In this document: positions 10,311 through 23,787 of the stretch, one piece after another
How the letters are laid out: every line of letters begins with the position of its first letter
How positions within the stretch are numbered: position 1 is the stretch's first letter
NCBI GenBank assembly: GCA_963402885.1
Contig: OY727099.1
Span: forward strand, 19,549,001 to 19,613,000
Reading direction: 5' to 3'
Length of the DNA stretch: 64,000 nt
DNA from: Antedon bifida
Taxonomy: Eukaryota; Echinodermata; Crinoidea; Comatulida; Antedonidae
Notes under the pieces: generated by a model
The model's input: only the letters and a program-made list of their open reading frames with translations
The model's database searches: none
Told to the model about the DNA's origin: nothing
Translations under genes and position numbers: made by a program

Positions 10311-13300
10311 GTTTTTACTATTAGGGTTTTTTTTAAATGTGATATTGTGCAAACTTGTGAGAGTGAAGGGTGAAGGTGGGTTATGATTTAAAAAGAATAA
10401 TATTAAATATCAACTATAACTAAATCATAATACTTGGAAATATCTCCAAATTAATTTGGATTCTTTTAATTAATTTCCCAACATAACTGTAAATGTATTT
10501 TGTCTGTTTTTTCCAAATCTATGACATTCTTTGTTGAACTTAGTTCATGACATTACACAATTAAACGACATAGTCATCACATTCATTTGACATCCATACA
10601 TAATTCATATGGCTTGATTTTTGCAATGAAAACTCAACTAATTTATGCAAATATTAACTTCAGTATTAGGGTAGTAGGCTTATAATTAGTACCTTAACTT
10701 TGAAATTGTTCAAAGAAGATATTATTTTGATTTTTTACAATTTTTCCTCTAAATTGAATACAGTGAAATTAAATTCTCACATGCAAGATAATAAAATGAA
10801 TTTGCGTTTTCACGACACACCATGTGACTTACACAGGGGTAGTGGTAAAGTCATCTTTGCACTCTCAGAAATGTCTGTTAGACTCAATAGCTGTGTAGTT
10901 GCGTTGTGAAATGAATGGGCACTAATATGGTACTACAGGAGGACTATTCCTATTTCTATAGTGAATAGCGGGCTAGTAAAAATTAGGACTACAAGGCTAA
11001 TTAGTAGCATCCAATTTATAGAAATGGAACCTTTTTAATATTAAGGTCCCTGTGTAGTCGTATTTCCTAGTGCAATTCCTACAGCAGCTTACGTTATCGC
11101 TTGGTCAATATTCAACGATTCAAGAAATTCATTGATTTCAGCCCGCATTACAGTTCCCCTATTGATTGTTATCTTACCGCGTCCTATACTACTTGAGCTT
11201 AATATATGGAAATTTTACTTATTATAATAATGATATTGTATAGTGTCTGCGTGGAAGGAAATTCCCATGATGATATCAGCATATTGTTTACGAGCTAAAA
11301 CAACGATCTATCAATTTATTCTTTAATGACACTAAACATTTTCAATGACGCTAGTTAATTAAAAAGAAATTATTAATTATGAATTAGATTTAGAAACAAC
11401 ACATATCGTTGACAATAGTATGTATTGATAAATTCTACGACAAAGAACAACATTGATCAACTGCTCAGATCTGGTCTATGTTACGTTTACTGTAAACCAC
11501 TCATGGACAAAATTTCTTATTGTATACATATATTGTTATTTTGTTAGATCAATAATTTATGGATTCATATTCATATGTTGATGATATCATAAATTATATA
11601 CTGAATTACATAATTAACTTGTGTCGTCGTCGCACAAAACATTAGCAGTGCCCTATATTCTTATACGGATAACATGCTTCTATTAATTATCTAAAGCGGT
11701 TTTAATTTATTACTTTCACCTTCTAAGTGTTTTAAATTGTGTATAGACATATTTTCAAATTTAAAAACGATGAAATCATTTTACATAGTTTTAATAATTT
11801 TATATTGAAGTACACAAAAATGATGTTTTTAATTTGATAATTTGTTAATTGTTTATTTTCAATAATATGTTCTATATATAATAACAATTCAAGTGTCAAA
11901 TTATTAATTATCTTGCTGGAACAATATAATTAACATTTTAATTGATTGCTTAATAAGTCAACGTTACACCATGTTATACCTCCATGGTTACACAAACAAA
12001 TTTATATTTATCTTAAATTGATCATTTAATATACAAGTATTGTTATCTTTTAAGTATCAGAATTGATAATTAATATTTATTTTGTATCATTTAATTAAAA
12101 TTATGTGCATAAATTATAATAATTGGTAAACTCATATTCATTTAATTACATAAATTTTAAAAACTTCACCTAAATCCTCAAAAAACTATGCAATCACAAA
12201 CTCATAAAGAATAAACTTAAATTCATTCTCATTATAAGACACATGCTTATATTTTACAAATGTTACCAATATTCGTATAATCAAAATATTATATTTGCAT
12301 GAATACATACATTTACATATTTAATTTACATGGAAAAAATATTAACATTACAAACACATTTAAACATTTTTTCTATGGGACTTTAAAAAAAAAATCAATC
12401 ATTTTCAAAATAAAACACTCAAATTTGTTAAATTTGTATTATCTATAACAATTATCCTACTTCTTACACTAAATGATTTAATTTTGATATAAAATTTAAA
12501 ATAGAAAATAAAAATGTTTTGACGCAATAGTAATTATAATTATTATCAAGTTTGGAGAATGTAAACAATTTATGACATTATTCATTCAATTATGTACAGA
12601 TATTTAATCAATTTAAACCTATTATCTAATTAAGAGAAATTAATTAAAATGAATCACATGTTTTCTGAAGTGATAAGCTCTTTATTGAAAATTAATTATG
12701 TTATTGATATAAGAATTTCTCGTAGCACATACAACAAGGTTTAAATTACATTAAATAAAAAAAACATTATATAAACATTCAATAGATTATTAAATATATA
12801 ATTCTAAAACTATTAATTTAAAGTAAATATATTATTTTTCTATGTACTTTCCTCTACTCGCAATCATATTTAATGGAAAAATGGACATTGCATTGTTTGA
12901 AAATGTGGGTATATTTTTGTACAGTTTTTAAAAGCTGTACACAAACTATCAAATTTAATTGAGAAAAAAAACGTGACAATCCGTAGTTAAATATAACAAT
13001 CGCATAATAACTTGAACAGCTAAAATAATATATCTTTTAATTCTTTATAGTGTGAACAGACTTTAATATTACTTGACTTGTAAAAGCCCAGTGTGAACAC
13101 TATAGATTTTACAGAAGCCATACTGTAGTTCCGTTCTAATATTATTTATTAAAAATCAAGTCTCCATTCCCAGACATACTCATATTCTATAACAATAATC
13201 CATTTAAATACCTTTGGCATACAAATATTAATATGTATAAGCATAAGTATAATAATAAGCATTTTTTACAATTTTAACCTTTTTAATCTTTATCTCATAA

Positions 13301-13960
13301 TTCAACAAATGACATAATAAATTAACATATCTTGATACATTTTTATAAATTCATAGTAGCCACATTATTTTAATTCAGCTTGACAATAAAGATATTATAC
13401 TGAAAACACCTCCAGCATATATTGTATACTAATCGAAAAATGTGTGTTTGTGTGAATATCGAAATGTGTATTTATCATAAGCTCTGTATTAGGATCTTCT
13501 CTTCACTTTCTCTGTGCAAATATTTATCAATAAATTAATGGGAATCAAATTTACATATTTATTTTCAAACTAAATATTTAAATTAACAGGTGAGTTTGCA
13601 TAATAATGAGCGAATGGAAAAGTAAGTATGGTTGAATGTAAAAACAAACGTAAGAAAGTCGGAGCAAATGTTCTGTTTTCACTGAGTATAACTGCCTATG
13701 CACATTAATGAACAAGCGTATCATTATTTTACTGGAAAAAGTGAGACCATTAAGCAGGGGACGGATGGAAACGAAAAAGCAAGAACAATGGAGAGACCGA
13801 ATTTATAACAAGAGACGATTTTAAACTGCATGATTAAAAACAATAGCATGAGAACTTAAAAGTATATCAAGCAATAATTTGTATATCTTAAATGAATGAG
13901 AAGAAGCTAAAAATAATAACATATTAGGAACGAACAAAAATAAGTCACAAAATAAAATGG
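10311..13960. other. Very AT-rich intergenic DNA, no gene seen
   Basis: Runs of AT with many TTAATT/AATTAA words and no credible ORF, splice pair or repeat family. AACAG|GTGAGT at 13590 resembles a donor, but nothing exon-like precedes it. Confidence 0.55.
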
Positions 13961-14520
13961 TTTTAAGATATTGAATTATGACATGTTATTATGTAAATAT
14001 GCTAATCATGGCATGCTGCATAAATGCATTCGTATTGCATATGAATATTCATAAGATCTCATTAGGTATGCATGCCGAATGTTTCATCTCAAGAAAGCAA
14101 TAAAACTATGTTTGTGTCATCTTCAGAAATAATGTGCCGAATAGATGATAAATTTTATTTTCGTGAAAGCTGTAAAGACGGAGTAGTTACTTGGACGTTG
14201 CAAACTCAATTCTCGGTTGATAATATCTCCGATATAGTTTGAAACATCCAAGTAAACCGTGCTCCGTTTCTATAGCTTTTACAAAAACGGAATTTCTCGT
14301 CTATTAAAGAAGCTAAATGAAATGAAGAATGTAACGAATGTTGATAGATTGCATGCTCTGTTGCACACCCGTGAACAATCACTACGTACACACGGGCGAT
14401 CTTAATGGGACTTAGGACTGGATAAGAAGTGAAATAAAAAGCGAAGGCGGCGTTTAAAAAAAGAAAGAATGAGGAAACCTCACCGGTATGACAACAATTA
14501 TTCAACTATTATTCGTAGAA
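13961..14520. promoter_or_regulatory. Possible regulatory block with POU/octamer-like words
   Basis: This stretch is more complex in composition than its surroundings. Around 13990-14085 it clusters ATGTAAATATGCTAAT, GCATAAATGCAT, TTGCATATGAATATTCAT and TATGCATGC, which resemble POU/octamer and homeodomain sites. It may be a conserved non-coding element of the channel gene. This is a composition-based guess. Confidence 0.2.
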
Positions 14521-15231
14521 AGCTACTAGATTAAGAGCACTCTTGCACAACATGCTAGTAGAACACAAGGTAGAATACAGAACAGCCTAATATAGCCGTT
14601 ATATTAAATACACACAATGTTGATATGAAGCTCAGATGGAGTTCACTATGCACTTTTATGTTAGTTAAAAAAAAGTTAGGTTTTTAATTTATTTATTAAT
14701 ACATTTTTGTTAAATTTATTTACTTTATATTTAAATATATTTTCTCCCTTCTTTCAATTACTACAACCGTTGTATTGTTATTCAAACCTGATGAGAATTT
14801 TAAGAAAAAAAAGAACTTTTGGTATAATATATGACTGCAAAATGTAAATAATCATTTTCATAAAATAATAACATTTATAGGACATTTTAATGTTAACTGT
14901 AAGAAACAATTTGAAAATTTGTGAATATTTTGTACACGAAAATTGCAGTTACTACTATTTTATCTATAAACTATTTCTGAAAGACATTGATTATGAGAAG
15001 GTGAAATTACATCAGGTTGATAAGTAAGAAATTAAACACAAACATGAGATTCAAACGAAACCATGAAATTACAACAGGAAATGCGCATCAATGAACATGG
15101 TGACCTTTAGGTCATGCCACTGTAAGATGAGAATTTATCTTTGCTGAACGAGAAACCAGAATGTGTTTAGAATCGTTCTGTACGCCCGTCTCGCTCAAGA
15201 GGCCGAAAATCTTTGTTTCAAACTGTACTTG
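14521..15231. other. Intergenic, no gene seen
   Basis: AT-rich, with no repeat family recognised and no credible ORF on either strand. Confidence 0.5.
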
Positions 15232-15330
15232 AATTCGCCATGATGCACTTTGTGGCGTTGTGGTTAGGGACCTGCCTATTAGCAGACAATCTGAGTTCAA
15301 ATCCTGATTGGAGCAAGTTTTCAGTTTCTA
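15232..15330 (+). repeat. tRNA-derived SINE head
   Basis: Box A-like TGGCGTTGTGG at 15253-15263 and box B GAGTTCAAATCC at 15293-15304 are spaced 40 nt start to start, as in RNA polymerase III promoters. The flanking arms do not fold into a tRNA cloverleaf, so this is a SINE or pseudo-tRNA rather than a functional tRNA. Confidence 0.5.
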
Positions 15331-17779
15331 AGATTTTTCTCATCAATATTTTTAAATATTTTGTATTAATGTGTATTGTATATACATAATATATTATGTA
15401 TATATAAAATAAACACGTAGCATAAGATAATTGATGCCATAATACTGTTGTGAAATTATTTGCAGGGTGGTTTTTTGGTAACATTCTATTACGGTATAAC
15501 AACTTCTATGCATATAAATTCACAGAACATCATTTATTGTGATTTGCATAGATAAATTATTAATGAGAAACATTACCCATAATGCATTCATTGAACAGGC
15601 ACACGATATACAACTAGAAATGTCAAATTTATTTGATATATAAATTTTAACTGAATCATCTAAAAATTTACCAAATCATTCAGTCTTAATAAAGAATTTG
15701 AAATGCGAGAGAAACAAGCAGTGAGTTTACCGCAGGTTAGGTAATCAATTAATTTATAAATGTTCTTAATTTGATTTGTACTGTAGCCAAATACATCAAG
15801 CACGCCGTTAGCAAAACTGGTTTATTTAAAATGAAACTCATGTTTGTGAAATACAGAACTGAGATAGTACAATATTGATCCAAATAAAAGGCTGGTGTAG
15901 CTAGGCATACACAATACACACACAGCATAAAAGTACTTGACTTTAAAAATCAATACATACATACATATTCATTAGCCGTTGACTGGGTACAGTGTTCATT
16001 CAACCGTAACGTACTTGGTCATTTGTATTCTGTTATTAAAACCGTTTAATTTTTGTTTTGTTTGCTGTTCTAAATTAAATTAAAATTATTGTATTAAAAT
16101 TTCCAATGATTGATTTTTCCCTGATGAATGCTAGAATCGTCCAATCCTTTTTTCCTATTTAACCCTTTCCCACTGTTATTCCCGATTTTCCTTCAAAATT
16201 AACCTTGAAAAAATTACACACATAAATGCAATAGCAGAAATTAGGGAATAAGTATTGATAACTCTTATTATTTTCTTTGTTTAATCTTCATTTATATTCT
16301 GTTGTCACTGGGTGTTACCGGTACCACATTCTTTCTTTCTGTGTCAATGATGTTTCGCACTACACATTATTCGGACACATAGTGCGGACACAACTTCTCA
16401 ACGGCACCCTTCTAGCATTTCTTGGGCACAAGCCGATGCTACTATAACAGTCCATCTTAAGTCAAGAATCAAACCACAAAATACGTCTTGGGTGCACATC
16501 ATTTACTTTATTTTTTGTTGTGTAAAGAAATGTTAAGTGTTTAGAAAGTACTCATGGCTGACCTTTCACCTTTCACCTTTCATAAGCATGCATTCACCTC
16601 ATCCTCCTCACAGTATTCTTCAGGCCCTTAGCATGGATAGTTTTGTTTAAAAGAAAGTCACAATCAATGCACAGTGGAAATTCACAAAACGAGTGACGGC
16701 ATTATAGTGAAAAACACAAACTTTTATTGTTATTATTCTCCATCCGTACATATTTTTCCCATATATATATATATATATATATAATAAATCCGTTTTTTGT
16801 TTTTAGAATTTATAACAAAAACATTCCAATTTTCATCTTTACATTTCTTTCAATTTTTTGTTAAACCGTTGCCGTCACCCTAACCATGCACTCACATGCA
16901 CTGAAAATGGGCACCGAAAATGCACGAGAAACACACACATCCTTACAACACAACACATATGCACACAACACAGATGACTGTATCTTGATGTGATCGAGAT
17001 CATTACAAATTCCAAGCTATGGGTCTGTTCATAGTCATGTAATAGTAGGCTACTACTAGCTGTCTAGATTATTTTAGTGTTATGACATTTACTACTGGAT
17101 CTATTCATTGCATGGTACTACCTAATTAACTTCTTACATCAAAGTAGTTAGCAGTAGTAGTAGTACATTCTTAGATGCTTTTACTATCATCTTTCACTTT
17201 CTCAAATTCTCTGTCAGCGTATCAGTCGATTGTTATCTAAATAAAATGGAAATAAACCGTATTGTGTTATCTACTAATTTGAAATTAAGATTTTGAGACT
17301 CATTCATTAACTAATTTTTTGAGTAGGTTTTACACGTCTCAAATGTGAAAACATTATCTCATTTTACTTCATCCCATTTTGTTTATCATTTGTTTTAAAA
17401 TATAATTTATATTATTTTTTGTTTCTAACAAATAAACGTTGATACAAACTGTTCAAAGAAACATCTGCCTATTTTAAAAAATTGTTAAATGTAAATGCCT
17501 TAATGTTTGTGGGCATTTAATTTACAAGTGCCCTTAATTTTTGTGTCTTGCACAAAATTTAAGGACAAATATGAAGGCTTTACATAGGTATATATTCAAT
17601 TCAATATTACCATGAATATCAAAACAAAACGAAGATTTTTCCAGGTAGAAACAGTTTCTGAAAGTAAATGTACAACTTTATTTTATTTATGATCATGTAA
17701 CTTCTTTTTTTTTTTTTTCATTTCATTTGAGTTTATTTTTTGTTAGAATTCTTTTTTATTTTTTATTATTTGTTTGTGG
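15331..17779. other. Intergenic, no gene seen
   Basis: AT-rich with a (TA)n microsatellite at about 16763-16784. No ORF of interest. ACCTTTCACCTTTCACCTTTC near 16560 is a small triplicated heptamer. Confidence 0.5.
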
Positions 17780-17900
17780 CTGCAGATCGTCACACCTCTC
17801 TAAAAATGAATATGCATGTTAATTAATGCATATTCATAGGTAATTGAGCATGCGCAGGTTGCAACTCGGAGGATGGCGGGAGAGGTGTGATGGTCTGCAG
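17780..17900. repeat. 121-bp foldback element with nested hairpin
   Basis: The ends CTGCAGATCGTCACACCTCTC / GAGAGGTGTGATGGTCTGCAG are inverted repeats matching at 19 of 21 positions. Inside, GAATATGCAT and ATGCATATTC form a second perfect 10-bp inverted pair around an 8-nt spacer. It looks like a small MITE. No clear target duplication was seen. Confidence 0.6.
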
Positions 17901-19476
17901 ATAAACAGTGTACCTATTGGATAATCACGTATCATCAAAAGAAAAAAAAACCAAAAATACTAATTGATTATATAACAACTATATAACTACATTAAAGTGG
18001 TTCAAATATAATATAAAATATAATGAATATAATAGAAAATTTCTTCAAAATGTCATGGTTTATTCATTGTAATGTAACAAACAATTCGACTATCTGTGTG
18101 TATGTCTGTATCTATATTACCTTTACTAACGAATGTTTATTTTTCTGTCTTTTCTCAATATTCACTTTGTATGCATCATTAATGCTTTCATTCCTTTGCC
18201 TTTCTATATGCACGAAATTTCAATCAAAATTGTTTACATCAAAAAAACTAATGAATATTAATTTTTTGTATATTAATATTCATATATTTACATGAATATT
18301 AAGTTATTATTGATTTATATTTGTTTGATTCTAGCCTTCATTAAGGATTCACTACAAGTTCCTCCAGCTTGCTACACTTTGCTTCCAGTCCGTAACCTCT
18401 GCTCACAAATGCTTAAATAACAAATTAATTTTATAATAAATAAATAATAAATAAATACACACATCAAATATATAATATTAAATAATAATATAAGTTTATA
18501 GTTTTGGAATAATTTATTGTAAATAATGCCATCATTGTTGGTGTAAATGCATTAATTACCAAAACATCAAGATAAGGTATCTTTTATGTTTATTTTATCA
18601 ACAACAAATTTCAGGTTTTGCATGAATTAATTATAGATCCTAAAAATTATGTATTCTAAACAAATCGATTTATTTATCTAATGTTTCATTTGTCTATTTG
18701 TATCTCTATGATATTTATAATAAGCAAATCAGTCAATGTGTTAAATCATTTTTTTTATTAAATAATATTTATTAGTTAATTTATATTATTGTATTAATAC
18801 TATGTATAAAATAACACTTTTAACATTTAATGTAGATAATCAAATACAAAAGCATACAATACAAATTTACATACGAGTAGCATGTTCTAAGTATATAATG
18901 CCTGATAAAAATAATAATAACACATTAAAATTATATTTTACCCACTCATTTCCATTATTTTTAAAGCATTTCGTTGGCTGAAATCAGCTACATCTCATAA
19001 GCACACTTTCATGGTTTATTTATTTCTTTTTTTATGCATCAAATAAAACCCCTTTTAGAGCAACACTTTTTTTTGGTATACTTTACAAACTTTTTCATTC
19101 AAAAAATCATGCTTTTTATTTCCATTTACCTTGCCTCATAAATTGACCTTTGACACTTAAATGACCTGGCTTGACATTTCATAAAACATTGGTTTGATAA
19201 TAACTTTCAACCAATGAGAGCGCTCAATGTTGTTCATGTGGTTGCTTCTTATCTTTCCACTAATACACACAATATGTAATAACATTTGGGTATGCTTTTC
19301 GCGTATCGCAATTGTAGTTTGTCTCGTCAAACCAGTTGTCGGTGTTGTGATTGTCAAGCGAGATCATTTCTAACCCTGATTAATTCAATTTTTTTTTCAA
19401 TATATTTTTTTTTCGTGGTATACTTGTAGTGGCCAACTGGTTTATAATATGCTTGTTGTTTATTATGGGGTGGCTT
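17901..19476. other. Intergenic, no gene seen
   Basis: AT-rich with palindromic ATGAATATTA/TAATATTCAT pairs near 18250-18300. A 90-codon open frame at 18023-18295 is AT-driven and starts without family resemblance. Confidence 0.5.
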
Positions 19477-19564
19477 CAGGGGTGGATCCAGAGGGGGGCT
19501 GAAAGTGAGGTCTCAACCAGACCTACATCCAGCCCTTTTCAACAACATTCTGGATTCACCCCTG
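19477..19564. repeat. 88-bp hAT-like MITE
   Basis: The termini CAGGGGTGGATCCAGA and TCTGGATTCACCCCTG are inverted repeats of the kind found on hAT-type non-autonomous elements. The interior is short and no transposase is present. An intact 8-bp target duplication is not evident, so the copy is probably old. Confidence 0.6.
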
Positions 19565-21729
19565 GCTTTGCATGTAGGACCAGTATTGTAATGTAGCTAC
19601 AAATGCCTTAGCTAACCTGACATACAGGTCATATTGTTATAAAGTAATACTTTTGCTTAAACAATTAAAAATTAAAATCAAAATTTAATATGATCAGAGG
19701 AAAATAATTTTGAATTTGAATTGTAGACTTCACCTATCATCTACAATTAAGAAGATCTCATATGTTACATTTTCTCTGACCAAACAATTTCCATCGATTT
19801 TATGGCGAAATCATCAACACTAAGGCGTTGCTAGCTACATTACTACAGTTAATTTTAACCAGCTCAACTGTACTCAAAATTAACAATTTGCCATGTTTTT
19901 GAAGACTTCAGTTTGGATTTTCACAAATTTTAATCCTTATAATTAATCTCGATCTTTTAATCCTTCATGATCCTGATGATATAGATTAGCCAGTACCCTG
20001 TTCTTTTAATATACACTAAAAGGTAATTTCTTGCTAATCATGGCACCCAGTTGGTCACATCGATAATAAACAAGTATTTATAAAACATAACTTAATTTGG
20101 CAGTAAAACTGAGTGATTTTTTGAAAATATGAAGTGTCTTAATTCTTAACATCTTTTTTGTCAAAACTAAACTTCCACCCAATGAAAAGGCTCTGTTATT
20201 TAAGTTATTATTTTTTTAAATATATATATATATATAAAATCAGGGAATTAATTGTTATATGGAATATATCTTTTTAAAATAAGTGTAAATTAGGTATTTT
20301 TTTATATAATTTTTTATTTTACTTGTAAATGAATAGTGGGTAGATTTCAGGTCATTAATTCTTACAAACTTCAGCTTCTTGGTGTCAAATGGAATAGTAT
20401 AAGACATAACATGAACCACTTTCGCGTAATAAGGATTATTATTATTATATCAGATGCCATTGATACTTGTCAAGTAAAAATTAGATAAAAATATATCGTG
20501 TAAAATAGGACATTGAGTAACAGTATTGTAGAAGCCAAGACTTTATACCTTTGACAATATGTTTGTACCTTCAACATCATTAATGACATTTTACATTTCA
20601 ACCTATGTTACTGCATACTTTCTTCGATTCATTATATATTCATCATGTATACGTTTAAACTTGTTCATTAAACAGTTTGTGTATGAGCGTTATTATTACA
20701 TCTTTAGTGATACGTTAAAAGATCGATTATCATCATTTTGGACTATTTGTGTCGATATTTGTTCCTGATTTTCTCCCATCGATTAATTCATATTTTAATT
20801 GAATTTGTCTGGCAAAAGTACAGTTAACAGAACGAGATGTACTTAAAATCGGAACTGTATAATCGACAGTCCTATCATGAAATCAGGAATTCAAGAGGAG
20901 CGACTACATTTTCTGAAGTAAAAATACCACGCGATTGAAACGCGACAACAAAACATAAATCTCATAGAAACACAAGATTTTCAAAAAGTGACTACATTTA
21001 ATATGAACTAAATATATGCGATTGATTCAAATGCGAAAATTAAAAGCTTATGGATAAGTTTTGTTCGTTTGTAATGCTTTGCGTTTTCGGCCTACCTGAC
21101 CATGTTTTTGTTTGACCTTTTGACCTGCAACGATTCTGTTTCTTCTGTTTACTTCCTACCGAGCATCTTATTTTTAAATATAAGATAATTTGCAGAGGAC
21201 AGAACGAGAAAGACAAACATATGGAATTTATGAATATCAACTACAATTGTTTGACAAAGAGTTTTGAGAATTGTAAAGGATAAACCATTTTGCACATCAA
21301 CATAGCCGCCATACAACACGTTAATCTAACATTGGACTCATCTACTTGCGCTATCAAATATTCTCATTGTAAACTAGGATCAGACTATTTTGTGCTATTT
21401 ATAAATACTGTGCCAGCTGATATGCAAGGAATAAAGAAGAACACCTCATGCTAACTGTAAGTTATGTTTTTTTATGCCATTGTTTTTTTTATGCTATACA
21501 GTGAAAAAAAAGTCAAAGACTAATTAATATTGAAAGTCAGTCAAAGTAGGGCCCCAAAAATGTGGTATAAATGTTATAGGACAGCATTTAAAAAACAAAA
21601 ACAAGGTGACACCTCAGAACAGGACAAATGACAGGACAGAGTGACAACAAAATCAGTCCAGTGACCGTCACTTTAAGCTCTAAGGAAAAACTTCTAAGTG
21701 AATACCACTTTCAGGCAAATCCTTAAACA
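19565..21729. other. Intergenic, no gene seen
   Basis: AT-rich, with a (TA)n tract at about 20217-20236. The short ORFs (20559-20768, 21040-21240) have no recognisable domain. Confidence 0.5.
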
Positions 21730-21985
21730 TCCTGAACATTTTTTTTAATTGGTTTTGTTGTAAAATAGTTATCCATTTTGACCAAAAATTGGATCTAAAC
21801 AAAATTCATTTACCTGAAAAATACTGTAATTTAAAGCAAAATAGGCTGCCAACCAATGCATTTTTGTTTGAACAACCATTAGTATGTTATTTTATAAGTA
21901 AAAAAATTGTTTTTTGATTAACTTTATTAAAAGTCTGATTTAATTAATCTTCATTTATCATGTTTTTGGGGGACAATACATCTTA
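21730..21985 (+). repeat. Family A MITE, left-truncated
   Basis: Begins at an internal CCTGAACATT and runs to GGGGGACAATACATCTTAAA. The left inverted end is missing and there are internal deletions. It abuts a full copy at 22000. Confidence 0.8.
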
Positions 21986-21999
21986 AAATATTTATTCAC

Positions 22000-22353
22000 T
22001 TAAAGATGTATTGTCCCCCTGAAAATAATTTTTTTTAAATTTTTTTTGTTGAATATGCCATTTTAATATTATATAATAGTTATTCACTTCGACCAAGAAT
22101 TGGATCAAAAAAAAATGTATTTACATAAAAAAACTGGAATTTAAAGCACAAAATGGTCAAATTGGCTGCCAGCCAATGGATTTTTGGTTGAATTTAACCA
22201 TTTATCATGTTATTTTATAAGTGAAAACATTATTTTTTTCCGTTTTTTTTTTACGGAAGTGATTCACTTTATTAAAACTACAAAATAACCAATTCAAAGT
22301 CTGATTTAATTAATCTTCATTTTTAATGTTTTTGGGGGACAATACATCTTTAA
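22000..22353 (+). repeat. Family A MITE, full copy
   Basis: From TTAAAGATGTATTGTCCCCC to GGGGGACAATACATCTTTAA, with the intact palindrome ATTGGCTGCCAGCCAAT. Flanks TATTCAC and GTGAAAT extend the inverted symmetry by a few bases, possibly because the element inserted beside the preceding copy. Confidence 0.88.
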
Positions 22354-22449
22354 GTGAAATATTTGGTATTTAGGGAAATATCTAATTTTAGTGTGATTGA
22401 TGAATATTGCCACTGGGTGTATTGTTGGGAATATCCTATTTTTAAAGTT

Positions 22450-22677
22450 TCAAAATTGGAGGGGGTTGTCCACTCCGAATCTGGCTAGGAATACGGTGTT
22501 TATCCTAACCTGAAAATGAGTGGCGTATGCGAGTCGGCCTTCTGGCATCTGCTGCCATCAATCGACAGTTCACCTGCTTCGTGACATTACAGTCTGGACA
22601 ATACTTACATCATCTTGTCGTCTCCGTAAATTCTTTACTACCCATGTGTATGTTGTTGTAGTGAAGTATTTATTCAT
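22450..22677 (-). CDS. Candidate spliced micro-ORF or TE-derived fragment
   Basis: Read on the - strand: ATG at 22677, 23 codons to 22609, donor GATGAT|GTAAGT, a 99-nt gap, acceptor CTCATTTTCAG|GTT, then 19 codons and TGA at 22452-22450, in phase 0. The predicted 42-aa product is Arg/Thr-rich and not recognised. The whole segment is GC-richer than its surroundings and stays protein-like in other frames, including the + strand frame at 22520-22720, which also suggests an old transposable-element coding remnant. I cannot choose between the two. No membrane span or known motif. Confidence 0.2.
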
Positions 22678-23330
22678 TCATAAATGTTATCCTCTCGTAA
22701 CTACTGTAAATGGAAATTGAAAATACATGGTCATTCATTTGTGGATGTTGGATGTTTACAGAATGAGTGTTAATATGTTCCCCACTCCATTTGAAAATAA
22801 AATTGATACTATGACTAAAAACAGACTTAAGTTCACATTGAGCCAAATTTTAATTCGGTGGCAGGAGAAAACTTTGGGCTATGTTAGGTTTTTCGGATGC
22901 TGTGTCCACTATCGAACGTTTTGTACAGAATCCTAAATGATAAACTGAAGATACATTTTATATATAGTATGAACATTGATGTCATGTGAACGGTTTTATT
23001 CTTAAACAATACACCCATTTTCATAATTTGTTATCCAAACCAGATTTATGAACATAGATTTACATTAAAATAGTAAATAAAGTATTGTATTGTAATAAAA
23101 ATAATTTTTTTAAATAAAAATAATTTTATATTACATTCAAAATGTAAATTCCAACCTTTAACTACCCTCATCATCTGGTTTTAAAAGCAAGCATAACTCA
23201 TTAATATTCATGACTTTAGTGACATAAAACATTAATTAAGGAAGCACAGAGGCCAAGAACAAGGTATTATTTAAGCCAGCATTCCGCAAAACTTGTATTT
23301 AGCGGCCAAAAATCTATCTCCTAGGACCAA
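22678..23330. other. Intergenic, no gene seen
   Basis: No supported gene. The short frame at 22727-22936 lacks family resemblance. AT-rich toward 23100. Confidence 0.45.
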
Positions 23331-23610
23331 GCCACTGTCCAACAACCAAAACTATGGCCAACCCCTTTTCAAGGGACACTTCCAGTTAACAATGGACAAT
23401 ATATGTTTTAAACCAATGGTCAACCTCTTTTCAAAGGGGCACTTTCCTATTAAACAAACGAGGGACAATATATGTTTTAAATCAATGGTCAACGCCTTTT
23501 CAAAGGGGCACTTTTCCTGTTAAATAAACAAGGGACAATATATGTCTTAAAGCAATGGTCAACCCCTTTTGAAGGGTACGCTTTGTTTGGTCCTCAAATT
23601 ATCACCTTTA
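23331..23610. repeat. About 3.5 tandem units of the CAACCCCTTTTCAAGGGG repeat
   Basis: Units of about 66 bp, each running GGTCAACCCCTTTTCAAAGG - GGCACTTTCC - TTAAACAAACAAGGG - ACAATATATGTTTTAAA. Related copies occur near 25190, 31040, 32500, 42480 and 63810. The frame at 23293-23523 is a by-product of this array. Confidence 0.75.
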
Positions 23611-23787
23611 TAGGGAGTATTACATAGTTATATTGAAACTACTGTATATTCCATACTGCAGTAATAGTGTGAAAATACTTCTTTTGAATTTGAGAATAAT
23701 TAATGTATTTCTCTGTAACTGAATGAATCTAATCAATCCAGTGTTGCAAGTATCATGCATATGTATGATTCTATATCTGATATGATC

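Noticed and set aside
15232..15330. Functional tRNA gene
   Set aside because: Boxes A and B are present, but the acceptor and anticodon arms do not pair. Treated as a SINE head.
18023..18295. 90-codon ATG-started ORF rich in Phe/Ile/Cys
   Set aside because: Composition follows the AT-rich DNA; no splice or promoter context and no family.
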